From Alphaproteobacteria bacterium (GTDB taxonomy: Bacteria; Pseudomonadota; Alphaproteobacteria; Rhodospirillales; Casp-alpha2), in the NCBI GenBank assembly GCA_024279135.1, contig JAJRRU010000005.1:1-64000 (forward strand): a DNA stretch of 64,000 nucleotides, in the 5' to 3' direction. Both the position numbers and the translations under genes were made by a program. Below the pieces are notes generated by a model. That model saw nothing but the letters and a program-made list of their open reading frames with translations, was not told where the DNA came from and did no database searches. This document shows positions 35,708 to 45,339 of this stretch, piece by piece. Within the stretch, counting starts at the first letter, position 1, and each line of letters opens with the position of its first letter.

Positions 35708-36178
35708 CTAGTTTTCCAAGCGTGTTACACGGCGATCCATTTCGCCTTTTTTCAAATCTTCAATGGAGTCTTGTAACAGGGCGTGCACCAATATCCGGTT
35801 TCCCTCAATGCCAACCGAGATAGTGCCCGGCGTCAGGGTAATGGAGTTTGCGTAAATCACCTTGGCAAGCACGGTTGTCTGGCTGATATCTATCCTGGAC
35901 AGGGTGGGCGAAATGGATTCATTGCCCAGCCAGATGTGCTTCAAAACGGTGATGTTTGCCAGAATTACTTCCTTGATAAGCCAGGCATAATAACCGGGTA
36001 ACTTGAAAGTCAGATGAACCGGGGTCGATTCGTGATCCACCACATCCATTTTGTGGGCGATATAAACAACAAAGATGATTGAGCCAGCGGCAAGCGACAA
36101 CATAAGTAAACCGGTGTGCCCGGAGTTAAATAACCAAAAAAGTGCTAATGCCAGAGATAGGTGAATAGTATGCTTCAT
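35708..36178 (-). CDS. mnhE: cation/H+ antiporter subunit E
   Basis: A membrane protein of about 156 residues starting at the ATG at 36178, which has GGAA upstream and leads straight into the first helix (LALALFWLFNSG). An upstream in-frame start would add 19 residues. MnhE features include YYAWLIKEVILANI and SITLTPGTISVGIEGNRILVHAL. It is the promoter-proximal gene of the antiporter cluster (order E-F-G-B-C-D-D-x-D). Confidence 0.9.
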   Translation of the reverse strand: MKHTIHLSLALALFWLFNSGHTGLLMLSLAAGSIIFVVYIAHKMDVVDHESTPVHLTFKLPGYYAWLIKEVILANITVLKHIWLGNESISPTLSRIDISQTTVLAKVIYANSITLTPGTISVGIEGNRILVHALLQDSIEDLKKGEMDRRVTRLEN

Positions 36179-36353
36179 GATTATTCCGTTATGTGCGCCA
36201 CGATAGTACATTGCTGTATTCTTCAGCAAATTCAAAGTTTATTTGTACAATTTCTGAATAACCCGTCCTGATGAACCCGGACGGCAAGAGCGGAATAAAG
36301 CCCAAAACCCGGTTTTTTAGTTTCTGGCAGCTCCGGTGCGAAAGGATTTTCGC

Positions 36354-37088
36354 TTATCGCCGTTGACCGAACAACCGCAGCAACATCATGAACAGGTTGA
36401 TAAAATCGAGATAAAGGGTCACGGCCCCCATGACGGCTTTCTTGGTGGTGGTTTCCGCACTGTCGGCCTCGTTATAGATGTTCTTGATCTTTTGGGTATC
36501 GTAAGCAGTCAGGCCAACAAAAACCAATACCCCGATGACCGAGATCACGAAATGCATGGCAGTGCTTTGCAGGAACATATTCACGATGCTGGCGATGATG
36601 ATACCGATCAGACCCATGAACAGGAACGAACCGAAACCGGATAAATCACGTTTGGTGGTGTAACCATACAGGCTCATGGCCGCAAAAGTGCCCGATGTAA
36701 TGAAGAATACCCTGGTGATGGAAGCGCCGGTGTAAATGATAAAGATCGACGCCATGGACAGGCCCATAACGGCAGAAAACGTCCAGAATACCGCTTGTGC
36801 GGTGGTTGTCGACATGCGGTGGATACCAAATGACAAGGCCAGAATGAACGCCAGCGGTGACAGCATGACGATCCACGACAACCCGGTCCCGAATATCAGT
36901 TGCATGGCGGCCTCTGACGTAGAAACCGAATAAGCGACCAAACCGGTAATCGCCAGGCCACCGGACATATAGTTATAGACGCTTAACATGTGGTTGCGTA
37001 AACCAATGTCAATATCATCTGCAACCGTCCGGGAATGAGTAGAGCTGCCGGTGTGCAAGGTCATTCGGGCGTCATGTTTCAGGCTCAT
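36354..37088 (-). CDS. Bax inhibitor-1 (UPF0005/YccA) family membrane protein
   Basis: This 244-residue inner-membrane protein has seven hydrophobic segments and the family landmarks SLYGYTTKRDLSGFGSFLFMG and GLTAYDTQKIKNIYN, the latter carrying the conserved Asp of the pH sensor. Family members modulate membrane ion (Ca2+/H+) leak or interact with FtsH; the exact role in bacteria is unclear. The C-terminus (LYLDFINLFMMLLRLFGQRR) is nearly repeated in a second paralogue at the right window end. Confidence 0.92.
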   Translation of the reverse strand: MSLKHDARMTLHTGSSTHSRTVADDIDIGLRNHMLSVYNYMSGGLAITGLVAYSVSTSEAAMQLIFGTGLSWIVMLSPLAFILALSFGIHRMSTTTAQAVFWTFSAVMGLSMASIFIIYTGASITRVFFITSGTFAAMSLYGYTTKRDLSGFGSFLFMGLIGIIIASIVNMFLQSTAMHFVISVIGVLVFVGLTAYDTQKIKNIYNEADSAETTTKKAVMGAVTLYLDFINLFMMLLRLFGQRR

Positions 37089-37537
37089 AGGGTATCCTCA
37101 TACGGTGGTGTTCGTCATCTGGGGTTATACGTCATCGGCGGCCCGATTTTTCCACTCGGGCATCAAATATACCTGTCCCTGTATTGCATATCCTTAAGTT
37201 CAGGACAAATCGAATAAAATTTAACAATACATCAAAAAATACGAAGTGTGTTTGGATGTTCCGGGGGAAATCAGCGACAACATGAAACTGATAGATGAGG
37301 TGCGTCCTGATGGCGAGTATTAACGAATAATGACATCAAATGATCGCCAAGTCGTCAAATAAACGGTGGTGACGGGTGGTTGAAAAAATGAATACTATCT
37401 AAAATTATGCAACATTGTATGATTTTATCAAGTTTGAAAATTATTTGGGAAATATCGATTTGGACGATTCTGGATTTTTTACAAGTGGCTACTCATAAAT
37501 TCGGATGAATTGATTATTAAGGAGTGGGATAGCATCA
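37089..37537. other. 449-bp divergent intergenic region
   Basis: An AT-rich spacer between the Bax-inhibitor gene (minus) and the CHAT gene (plus). It should hold both promoters. I see no convincing protein, RNA or repeat. AAGGAG at about 37519 is the ribosome site for the CHAT gene. Confidence 0.5.
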
Positions 37538-40500
37538 ATGAGAAACATTCTCATTTTAGTGCAATCGGCTTTTTTGTTCAGCGTATTGGCTGGCTGTCAA
37601 ACGACAGGGTTAAAAACGGATGTCGCATCTATAGAACAGTCACTGATTGGTGTTGGTGTATCCCTTCCCCCTCGGAATCCATTTTCAAACATTAGAGTTA
37701 ATATCCCAAAATCCCTGACAGACATCAAAGATATCGTTGATTGTGGTACTTTTCCCGAACAAAATATTACTGAATGGGTCGATTCCCAAAAAGAGTTTTA
37801 TAGTGGACTCAATAAAGGTACAGATATCTATAGTTTGCGTATTGTAGCGGAAAGAACCTTTCAAGAAGGTCTTCCCCGTCATGCTGCTGCGTTTCTTAAA
37901 AAAGTTATTGGTTGGAGCAATCCAACCTGGAAAAGTGAAATATTGGGTAGTAATGCTTTTCTAGCTACATTTTATGCAGCCTATGGAGAATTCGACAAAG
38001 CAAATAAACACCTGAATATAGCCATCGTTAATAACCAACATAGAAGATATAAATCCTGCGTAACTAGAAATTCTTATTGGTTAAACCGAGCCAAAGCGTA
38101 TGTATCTCTGGCTGAAGGCGAGAATCAGGTAGCGCTTAAATCCTTATTAACCGCTCAAGATTCCCTAAAAGCACATATACTTTCCACCGACAACGAATGT
38201 GGAGGCCAAAATCGCAAAGTTGCATGGCGATATATTGAATTGTATGCCCTTTTGGGAAAAGCGTATTTTCAACTGGGTGATCTCAACAATGCGGAAGCAT
38301 ATGCTCGAAAAACTGTTGATCGCTGGAGTCCGGGTAAAACATATATAGAACGCACTGGCCTTCAAATTCTTAGCCAGATAAAGATGCGACAAGGGCGCTA
38401 TAAAGAAGCCTTATCTTTTTCATTGTTGTCAAGACGTGCTCAACTTGAAAGGTGCGTAACCCTGAGCGCACCAGAAAGAGCAGAAACTAATCGCGATATT
38501 GCCCTTACCATGACGGCACTCAACCGTTTTGATTCCGCTTATATGGTTATGAATGAAACTGAATCAAATTTGAAACCCGAACCGGAGTTATGGAATAACC
38601 TGTTCGCAAATTCAGTTGACCGAGGACTAATTTTACGCGAAACCGGGCATCTTGAAGAGGCTAAAACTGTTTTTCGTCAAGCTGTTACAAGATTACGTGA
38701 GCAGTTCGGAACAAGGCATTATTTCACGGTCGAAGCGCGCGTTCTGTTAGCCCAATCCGAGGGCAAGAAATCTATAAACGAAATGACCCGGTTAATACGT
38801 GAGCTCTTATCGTTATGGCAGGAACGTGCCGGACAGTTAACGTCTGACCAAAAAAGTCTTTCAATTCGTCTGAAGTGGATTGTTGAGGATTATCTATCGC
38901 GGGTTTTTTCTGCAAACGGTGACGAGCAAGCTCTGGGCGAAGCCTTTGAAATTGCTGAAATAATGCGATCAGGACAAGTTCAGGAGGCTTTGGTTCAAAC
39001 AGCCTTGCGGAAGTTGGCTCCTGATATAGAAACACGTGATCTTATTCGTCGGCAACAGGATATGAAAAAACAGTTAGTCGTTATCCGGCAACTCAAGGAT
39101 GACGGAAGCGCCTATGGCAATGTAGGAACCGAGACACTAGGCGCCCTTACACAGAAGGTCGATAAAATTGAAGCTGCTGTTGCCAGTTTGACCGCCTCTG
39201 TGCGATCGGCGATTCCCGATTATGACAATATTATAGGTGCCCAGGCTTTCAAACTTACGGATGCTTTATCCGTACTTGAACCCGATGAAGCCATCGTCTC
39301 GTTGATATCAGGCCGTAAGGAAAGTTTTGTATGGGTGATTACCGCCGACGGCACTGTCAGTGGCCGGAAAATCGCCAAGACCAAACAAGACTGGGAAGAC
39401 GATGTCAGGGTCATACGGGCAAATCTGAGAGTACCAAATGGCCGTCTTACCGACATTGCCCCCTTTAATACGAAAGCTGCTTATAATCTCTATAGTGATT
39501 TATTGCAGCCTTTGGAAAGCCATTGGTCCCTTGCAAAGCATCTCATCTTCGTGATCGATAACGACCTCGCATCTATCCCCATGGGGATGTTGCTTCGCGA
39601 GAAGGTTCCATCGCCCCCTGTTGATGACTTGATGTTTGCCGGACTCAAAGACCTGCCATGGTTGATCAGAACCCATGCTATCAGCATGGCGCCCTCAATG
39701 ACCTCTCTGGCCTTGTTACGTAAGGGCAGTTCTTCCGATAACAATCGCCTGGCCTTTTTGGGGGTCGGTGATCCGATCTTTAATAAACTGGACGCTGCGA
39801 CTCGCCAGATAGAAGTGGCCGACGCCGCTGTTTCTCGAAGTATTGATAGTTTTTCCTTACGGGCCATCTCCACGACACGCGGCCTGGACAGTGCAGGGTT
39901 TGATCGGTTGCCGCGCTTGCCTGACACCGCCGACGAGATCATCGCCATTGCCGATATCGTCGGGGCTGATCGCCAACGTGATATTCTTGTTGGCAGCAGG
40001 GCGGCGGAAAGTACCATCAGGGACATGAGCGCCAGGGGGGTGTTGCGACAGTACCGCATTCTTTCTTTTGCCACCCATGGCCTGGTACCTGGCGAACTTG
40101 ATGGTTTGTTAAGTCCGGCCCTTGCCTTGAGCTTGCCACTGGATGAACCCAAGGGCGATTGGGATGATGGTTTGCTGACCGCTGATGAGATCATGGAACT
40201 TGATCTGGATGCTGACTGGGCGATCCTGTCCGCCTGTAATACGGCTTCCGCAAAGACGTCTTCCACCGAAGCGTTTTCTGGGCTGGGGCAGGCATTTTTC
40301 TATGCCGGGGCTCGTTCGCTGTTGCTTTCAAACTGGCCGGTATTCAGTGACTCCACCCGGCATTTAATGGTTGCCATCTTCAAGCACGAGCTTAACACAC
40401 CCAGTCGGGCGCAAGCCCTTCGTGCGGCCACCCTGGAGATTATGAATGAAGGTATGTTTAAAAGCAGTGGCGTAAATAGTCTTGATTTCAGCTACGCTCA

Positions 40501-40549
40501 CCCGCTTTTCTGGGCACCATTTACCCTGGTTGGTGATGGCGGCGCTTAG
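37538..40549 (+). CDS. TPR-CHAT domain lipoprotein, putative caspase-like protease
   Basis: This 1003-residue protein begins with a lipoprotein signal peptide ending in the lipobox LAGC (Cys19). Residues about 100-430 contain degenerate TPR helices (for example YAAYGEFDKANKHLNIAI and AYFQLGDLNNAEAYARKTV). A linker follows, and a CHAT domain fills about residues 640-1003. The caspase-type catalytic dyad is intact: H847 in FATHGL and C900 in LSACNTAS. CHAT domains are separase/caspase-like peptidases, often adaptor-controlled in defence or stress. An envelope-anchored one is less common. AAGGAG precedes the ATG. The target is unknown and no obvious substrate gene is adjacent. Confidence 0.88.
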   Translation: MRNILILVQSAFLFSVLAGCQTTGLKTDVASIEQSLIGVGVSLPPRNPFSNIRVNIPKSLTDIKDIVDCGTFPEQNITEWVDSQKEFYSGLNKGTDIYSLRIVAERTFQEGLPRHAAAFLKKVIGWSNPTWKSEILGSNAFLATFYAAYGEFDKANKHLNIAIVNNQHRRYKSCVTRNSYWLNRAKAYVSLAEGENQVALKSLLTAQDSLKAHILSTDNECGGQNRKVAWRYIELYALLGKAYFQLGDLNNAEAYARKTVDRWSPGKTYIERTGLQILSQIKMRQGRYKEALSFSLLSRRAQLERCVTLSAPERAETNRDIALTMTALNRFDSAYMVMNETESNLKPEPELWNNLFANSVDRGLILRETGHLEEAKTVFRQAVTRLREQFGTRHYFTVEARVLLAQSEGKKSINEMTRLIRELLSLWQERAGQLTSDQKSLSIRLKWIVEDYLSRVFSANGDEQALGEAFEIAEIMRSGQVQEALVQTALRKLAPDIETRDLIRRQQDMKKQLVVIRQLKDDGSAYGNVGTETLGALTQKVDKIEAAVASLTASVRSAIPDYDNIIGAQAFKLTDALSVLEPDEAIVSLISGRKESFVWVITADGTVSGRKIAKTKQDWEDDVRVIRANLRVPNGRLTDIAPFNTKAAYNLYSDLLQPLESHWSLAKHLIFVIDNDLASIPMGMLLREKVPSPPVDDLMFAGLKDLPWLIRTHAISMAPSMTSLALLRKGSSSDNNRLAFLGVGDPIFNKLDAATRQIEVADAAVSRSIDSFSLRAISTTRGLDSAGFDRLPRLPDTADEIIAIADIVGADRQRDILVGSRAAESTIRDMSARGVLRQYRILSFATHGLVPGELDGLLSPALALSLPLDEPKGDWDDGLLTADEIMELDLDADWAILSACNTASAKTSSTEAFSGLGQAFFYAGARSLLLSNWPVFSDSTRHLMVAIFKHELNTPSRAQALRAATLEIMNEGMFKSSGVNSLDFSYAHPLFWAPFTLVGDGGA

Positions 40550-40711
40550 TAAATTTGACGCTGTCCCGGTTCTGTCCTGCTAGACCAGATCGCCAATATA
40601 CCGGTACAAAACATCAATTGCGTGGTTTCTGTTTATTGTACAGTTTATTACCCGCTGATCTGTTGTTATGCTATCTCGACATCAAAAAGGGAATCAGGGA
40701 ATATTTAGGTA

Positions 40712-42385
40712 ATGGTCGTGCGAAACCGAATACGTTTGTATAGCGGGCTCATCCTCTTTCTGTTCGTAACCGGGCATTTTATCAATCACTCCATGGGAAT
40801 CGTGTCGCTCGATCTGATGAACCGGGCCAGTGAATACTTTATTGATCCGTGGCAATCACCCATAGGCTCTGCCCTGCTCTACGGTTCATTTATAGTCCAT
40901 ATCGGTGTTGCCCTTTATAGCCTGATGCAACGCCGCACGCTGGTCATGCCGGGGTGGGAGGTTACCCAACTGGTTGCCGGATTTCTAGCCCCCGTAATAT
41001 TGGCGGCCCACGTTTCGGCCACCAAGGGTTTGTCGGTCAGTACTGATTTCATACCCGATTATGCGACGACCCTGAATGTGTTCTGGAATTTTTCACCCTG
41101 GCGCGGTGCCTTGCAATCCATCGCCCTGGTGGTGGTTTGGATACATTCGTGTGTCGGGCTGCATCATTGGCTCAGGATTTATCCTGTTTATCAACGATAT
41201 GCCGCTCTTGCTTTTTCACTTGCATTGATCACCCCAACGCTGGCTCTGGCCGGATATGTCAGTGCCGGTATGGAAATCCTGCAACTGGCAAACAATCCGG
41301 ACTGGGTTCCGGCTTTGTTAAAAGCGGCCAATTTCAAACCTGAAATGCTGGATATGATTGCCCAGAGGGAAACCAATATTCAGGTAGCAACCATCAGTCT
41401 GATCTGCATTGTTTTGTTGTTTCGGGTCGTGCGCGACCGGGCCCGCAACCTGCGCCAGCGTCCCCGGCTCTATTATTCGCCGGACAATCGGGTGGTTGAG
41501 CTTCAGCGTGATGCCACATTGCTGGAATCCATTCGCCGTGCAGGCATACCTCACGCCTCTGTCTGTGGTGGGCGGGGCCGGTGTTCGACCTGTCGGGTCC
41601 GTATTTCCTCGGGGCTGGAACATTTGCCCCTGCCGGGTGATGACGAGGAAAAGATCCTGTCGCGACTGACAAACTCACCCTCGGTCCGTCTGGCCTGTCA
41701 GATCAGGCCGACCCAGGACCTGACCGTTTCCGCACTGGTTCGTGTTGACACCGATCCCCATGAAGCCACGCGCCATCCGGGTTATCGCCAGGGCAAGGAG
41801 CTGACCGTTGCTTTTATGTTTGTCGATCTGCGCGGATCAACCCGGCTGTCCGAAGAGCGTCTGCCGTTTGATGTGGTATTTATCCTGAACCAGTTTTTTG
41901 CCGAGCTTTCCCTGGCTCTGACTGAGACCAATGGTCATTACGCTCAATTTAATGGCGATGGGCTGTTGGCCATATACGGCTTGCAAAGCGGTGCCGAGCA
42001 AGGTTGTCGTGAGGCGATCAGTGGCGCACAGGCCATATTCGCCCGCATGGAACAGCTCAATGCCCGGCTGCACGATGAACTGGGCCACGATCTGGAAATT
42101 GGTATCGGTATTCATGCCGGGGAAGCCATCATCGGTTCCATGGGGCCACCTCAGTCGCCCATCGTATCGGCCCTGGGGGACAATGTTAATATCGCCGCCC
42201 GTCTTGAGGCCCAGACAAAAGAACTGGGGGCCCCGTTGGTGTTGTCTGCCAGGACGGCCCGGTATGCCGGTATCGACTTCTCACACTGCCAGATGCACAC
42301 CATCCACGTCAAAGGACGGGTTCATCCGATTGATGTTTATGCGGTTGATGATATGGAAAAAATTATGATCTCGGAAACGCTCTAA
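40712..42385 (+). CDS. membrane [2Fe-2S]-ferredoxin-class III nucleotide cyclase
   Basis: The 557-residue protein has about five or six N-terminal membrane helices (residues 8-240) with several His residues (for example HFINHSM, HIGV, HSCVGLHHW) that could hold haem. A ferredoxin domain follows with C285, C291, C294 and C329 (C-x5-C-x2-C...C), then a class III cyclase domain (about 365-545). Metal Asp residues lie in FVDLRGST and FNGDGLLA. The substrate-Lys position appears to be Gln or Asn, so specificity is uncertain. NVNIAARLE carries the transition-state Asn/Arg. Redox control of cyclic-nucleotide output is the natural inference. Its stop overlaps that of the convergent permease gene. Confidence 0.88.
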   Translation: MVVRNRIRLYSGLILFLFVTGHFINHSMGIVSLDLMNRASEYFIDPWQSPIGSALLYGSFIVHIGVALYSLMQRRTLVMPGWEVTQLVAGFLAPVILAAHVSATKGLSVSTDFIPDYATTLNVFWNFSPWRGALQSIALVVVWIHSCVGLHHWLRIYPVYQRYAALAFSLALITPTLALAGYVSAGMEILQLANNPDWVPALLKAANFKPEMLDMIAQRETNIQVATISLICIVLLFRVVRDRARNLRQRPRLYYSPDNRVVELQRDATLLESIRRAGIPHASVCGGRGRCSTCRVRISSGLEHLPLPGDDEEKILSRLTNSPSVRLACQIRPTQDLTVSALVRVDTDPHEATRHPGYRQGKELTVAFMFVDLRGSTRLSEERLPFDVVFILNQFFAELSLALTETNGHYAQFNGDGLLAIYGLQSGAEQGCREAISGAQAIFARMEQLNARLHDELGHDLEIGIGIHAGEAIIGSMGPPQSPIVSALGDNVNIAARLEAQTKELGAPLVLSARTARYAGIDFSHCQMHTIHVKGRVHPIDVYAVDDMEKIMISETL

Positions 42386-44223
42386 CTATTCTTCAGCCCG
42401 GACAGTCCTTTTCCGCCAGACAGGAATTGCACCAGGAAATTAATACTGACGATAATCACCACCAGCAACAGGGTCACCGCACCGGAATGTTGCGACATAT
42501 CCTGTTCGTTGTAGCTGAAGATCAATCCCGACAGCACCATATTGGACGGTGACAGCAGCAGAATGATCAAGGATAGTTCGCGCATGGTTGTGATGAACGT
42601 CAGCAACATACCCGATATGAGGCCGCTGGTTGACATGGGAATGATGATCTTGGCCATTCTGCGGAACCACCCGATGCCCTGCACCCGTGCGGTTTCTTCC
42701 AGGGACTTATCAATTTGCAGCATAGCCGCGATCCCGGTCCGCGAGGTAAACGGCAGGTTTTTCACCACCGTGATCAGGACCAGGATAGCGAACGTATCAT
42801 ACAGTGCTGGCATGGGGCCAAAGGGGGTCGAGAACATACCGATGTAAATAGCCCCCAGCGCAATGGACGGGAAAATATAGGGTGCAAAGGCAATGCCTTC
42901 CAGCCACTTGGCCAGCAGGGTTCCCCGGCCACGCACCGCGGCATAACCGATCATCAGGCCGAACATGCCGTTCAGCACGGCCGCAGATACGCCCAGTTGG
43001 ATGGTATTCCAAAGTGCGGTCATAATGCCTGTTGAGTGAATAACGCCCGGTTCCCCGTAGGCCAGGTTCGGATCGCTCTCACCGAACCAGAAATGGGTGG
43101 TCAGGCCTTCAAGCGTATACGAGCCCGGTGTGATAATCAGCGATTCCCACAACAATATCAGCATAGGCAGGATGACGATGCAGACGATGAATACCGCTAC
43201 GCCAATTGTTGCGGGCCAGCGCCAAACACCCAGTTCAATTTCCCGTTGCCGGAAACCCTTGCCGGTCAGGGTGACGAAGCTCTTGCGGATACCGATGACC
43301 CGGCTGTTGATCCAGATAAAGGTGATAGCCATGAAAATCAACACCAGGGCGAGCACATAGGCATCGCCGCTGTTTCGCGCGTTAATGGATGCGTAAATCT
43401 GGGTGGAAAACGTGAAAAAACGTACCGGAAGACCGAGCAACGCCGGGGTTCCGAAGGTGCCCAATATGCGGATGAATGTGAGAACCACGGCAGAACCCAG
43501 CGCCGGCATGAGCAATGGCAGGGTGATGCGCCATAACCGCTGGCGCCGGTTCATGCCACAGATCGCCCCGGCTTCTTCCAGCTCGCTATCAACCGTGGCC
43601 AGTGCGCCCGACATCAACAGATAACCATAAGCGTAATAATGCATGGTCAGGCAGATTACGATGGGAACGAACCCATAGGACATCCAGTCGGGCGGCTGTA
43701 TGCCAAACATGTACGTGAACATGCCTTCCGAACCACCGATTCTGTCGTTCTTGAATACGCTCAGCCAGGCCAGTGCCAGAACCCATGACGGCATCATATA
43801 GGGGATCACCACCAGCGAACCAAATACACCCTTGAAACGAATATTGGTGCGTACCAACAGCCAGGCCAGTCCGGAACCGATGCTGACACCGAAGAACGTC
43901 ACAAACGCGCCAATGGCGAGGCTGTTCATCAATGGTTTAAAGAACAGGGCGTTGGACAGTGGCCCGGTAAATACCCGTTTCAGATGAAGCCATGTAAACT
44001 CACCGACCACGCCATCTTTCTGATAGGCCTTGTCGTATTCCTGGAAAGTCAGTGCATCGTATATAATTTCAAACAGCGGCACCATGACCAGAACGGCAAG
44101 AACGGACAGACACAGCACACCAAGAATTAATTCCGGTTTGGTGCGTATTCTGTAGAAGTGGTAATATAAATTACGGCCCGAGAAAACCGGCGGTTTTTTT
44201 AATTCAGTCTGGGGAAACGACAT
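42382..44223 (-). CDS. ABC transporter permease, FbpB-type fused dimer
   Basis: A 613-residue inner-membrane protein with about 12 helices, made of two homologous BPD_transp_1 halves. The coupling motifs are EEAGAICGMNRRQRLWRITLP in the first half and EETARVQGIGWFRRMAKIIIP in the second. This is the architecture of the ferric-iron/putrescine-like FbpB/SfuB group. It is the last gene of a three-gene operon, 16 bases after the ATPase gene. The substrate is not certain from the permease. Confidence 0.92.
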   Translation of the reverse strand: MSFPQTELKKPPVFSGRNLYYHFYRIRTKPELILGVLCLSVLAVLVMVPLFEIIYDALTFQEYDKAYQKDGVVGEFTWLHLKRVFTGPLSNALFFKPLMNSLAIGAFVTFFGVSIGSGLAWLLVRTNIRFKGVFGSLVVIPYMMPSWVLALAWLSVFKNDRIGGSEGMFTYMFGIQPPDWMSYGFVPIVICLTMHYYAYGYLLMSGALATVDSELEEAGAICGMNRRQRLWRITLPLLMPALGSAVVLTFIRILGTFGTPALLGLPVRFFTFSTQIYASINARNSGDAYVLALVLIFMAITFIWINSRVIGIRKSFVTLTGKGFRQREIELGVWRWPATIGVAVFIVCIVILPMLILLWESLIITPGSYTLEGLTTHFWFGESDPNLAYGEPGVIHSTGIMTALWNTIQLGVSAAVLNGMFGLMIGYAAVRGRGTLLAKWLEGIAFAPYIFPSIALGAIYIGMFSTPFGPMPALYDTFAILVLITVVKNLPFTSRTGIAAMLQIDKSLEETARVQGIGWFRRMAKIIIPMSTSGLISGMLLTFITTMRELSLIILLLSPSNMVLSGLIFSYNEQDMSQHSGAVTLLLVVIIVSINFLVQFLSGGKGLSGLKNS

Positions 44224-44239
44224 GTGAGTTCTTTCAACC

Positions 44240-45334
44240 TCAGGATTTCAGATTTTGTTCTGTATCTGGGTCAAAGAAGTTCACGGTTGACGTATCAACA
44301 TCAATCCACAGAAAATCACCAACATCCATTTGAATGAACCCGGGTTGTAACAATGTCATGGAGATATGTTCCGTGCATGCCTGCAAAATTGTACTGGCCC
44401 CTGTTGGTTGAACAGATTCCAGCGCAACCTTTAGCCAGCCTTCCCTCTCGGTCTTTGAAACATTAATGTTTTCCGGTCGGATGGTGGCAATCAGGTTGCC
44501 TGTCTTTGGTTGCAGATCCCCCGGCATGGCAAATGATAAATCACCGCATTCGAACATGGCCTGTCCGCCGTCATTTTTTGGTGTGCCGGTGAATGTGTTC
44601 ATACGTGGATCACCGATAAATTCGGCAACGAATAAATTGCTTGGGTGGTGATATATGTCATAGGGCGTGCCGTGTTGCATCACCAGACCTTCGTTCATGA
44701 CTACGACAATATCAGACAGCGTCAAGGCTTCGATCTGATCATGGGTCACATAGACGGTGGTGGCTTCCAGGTCGCGGTGCAGATGTTTTAGTTCCGTACG
44801 CATCTCCGTGCGTAATTTGGCATCCAGATTGGACAACGGCTCATCCATCAGCAAAAACCGGGATCGCAGGGCAATCAGCCTGGCAACGGCCACACGTTGT
44901 TGCTGGCCGCCCGATAATTCTGAAGGATAGCGATATCGATAGGCATCAAGCTGAACCATTTCCAGGGCATTTTCCAGGCGCTGTTCGATCTCGCTGGCAG
45001 ACAGTTTTTGTTCTTTCAGGGCCAGAGTGATGTTACGTTCGACGGTCATGTGGGGCCACAGGGCATAACTCTGGAAAATCAAACCAAGGTTCCGGTGTTC
45101 CGGTGGTACGATAATGCCGTCATCGCGCGAGAAAACAATTTTATCGCCCAACTGGATGATGCCTGTATCAGGCTCCTCCAGTCCCGCGATTACTCGTAGT
45201 GTGGTGGTTTTGCCGCAACCGGACGGACCAAGAATTGTCAGAAACGCGCCCGGCTCAATGGTTAAATCCAGATGTCTTACGGCAACTTCTTTGCCGTAAG
45301 ACTTCCGCATTCCCGTTAATTCAATTTTCTCCAT
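44240..45334 (-). CDS. ABC transporter ATPase, FbpC/PotA type
   Basis: A 364-residue cytoplasmic ATPase. Walker A is GPSGCGKTT (about residue 35), the signature is LSGGQQQRVAVAR, Walker B is FLLMDEPLSNLD, and the H-loop is in YVTHDQ. The C-terminal about 120 residues form a TOBE-type regulatory domain (IRPENINV). It lies five bases after the binding-protein gene. Confidence 0.93.
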   Translation of the reverse strand: MEKIELTGMRKSYGKEVAVRHLDLTIEPGAFLTILGPSGCGKTTTLRVIAGLEEPDTGIIQLGDKIVFSRDDGIIVPPEHRNLGLIFQSYALWPHMTVERNITLALKEQKLSASEIEQRLENALEMVQLDAYRYRYPSELSGGQQQRVAVARLIALRSRFLLMDEPLSNLDAKLRTEMRTELKHLHRDLEATTVYVTHDQIEALTLSDIVVVMNEGLVMQHGTPYDIYHHPSNLFVAEFIGDPRMNTFTGTPKNDGGQAMFECGDLSFAMPGDLQPKTGNLIATIRPENINVSKTEREGWLKVALESVQPTGASTILQACTEHISMTLLQPGFIQMDVGDFLWIDVDTSTVNFFDPDTEQNLKS

Positions 45335-45339
45335 CTGGA

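Noticed and set aside
37261-37320. A short coding-like peptide (GEISDNMKLIDEV) in the BI-1/CHAT spacer
   Set aside because: Too short, with a stop just upstream and no matching family; not enough to call a gene or remnant.
39490-40266. A 258-codon minus-strand frame opposite the CHAT domain
   Set aside because: Antisense of the conserved catalytic region; Ser/Arg-rich and without recognisable motifs.
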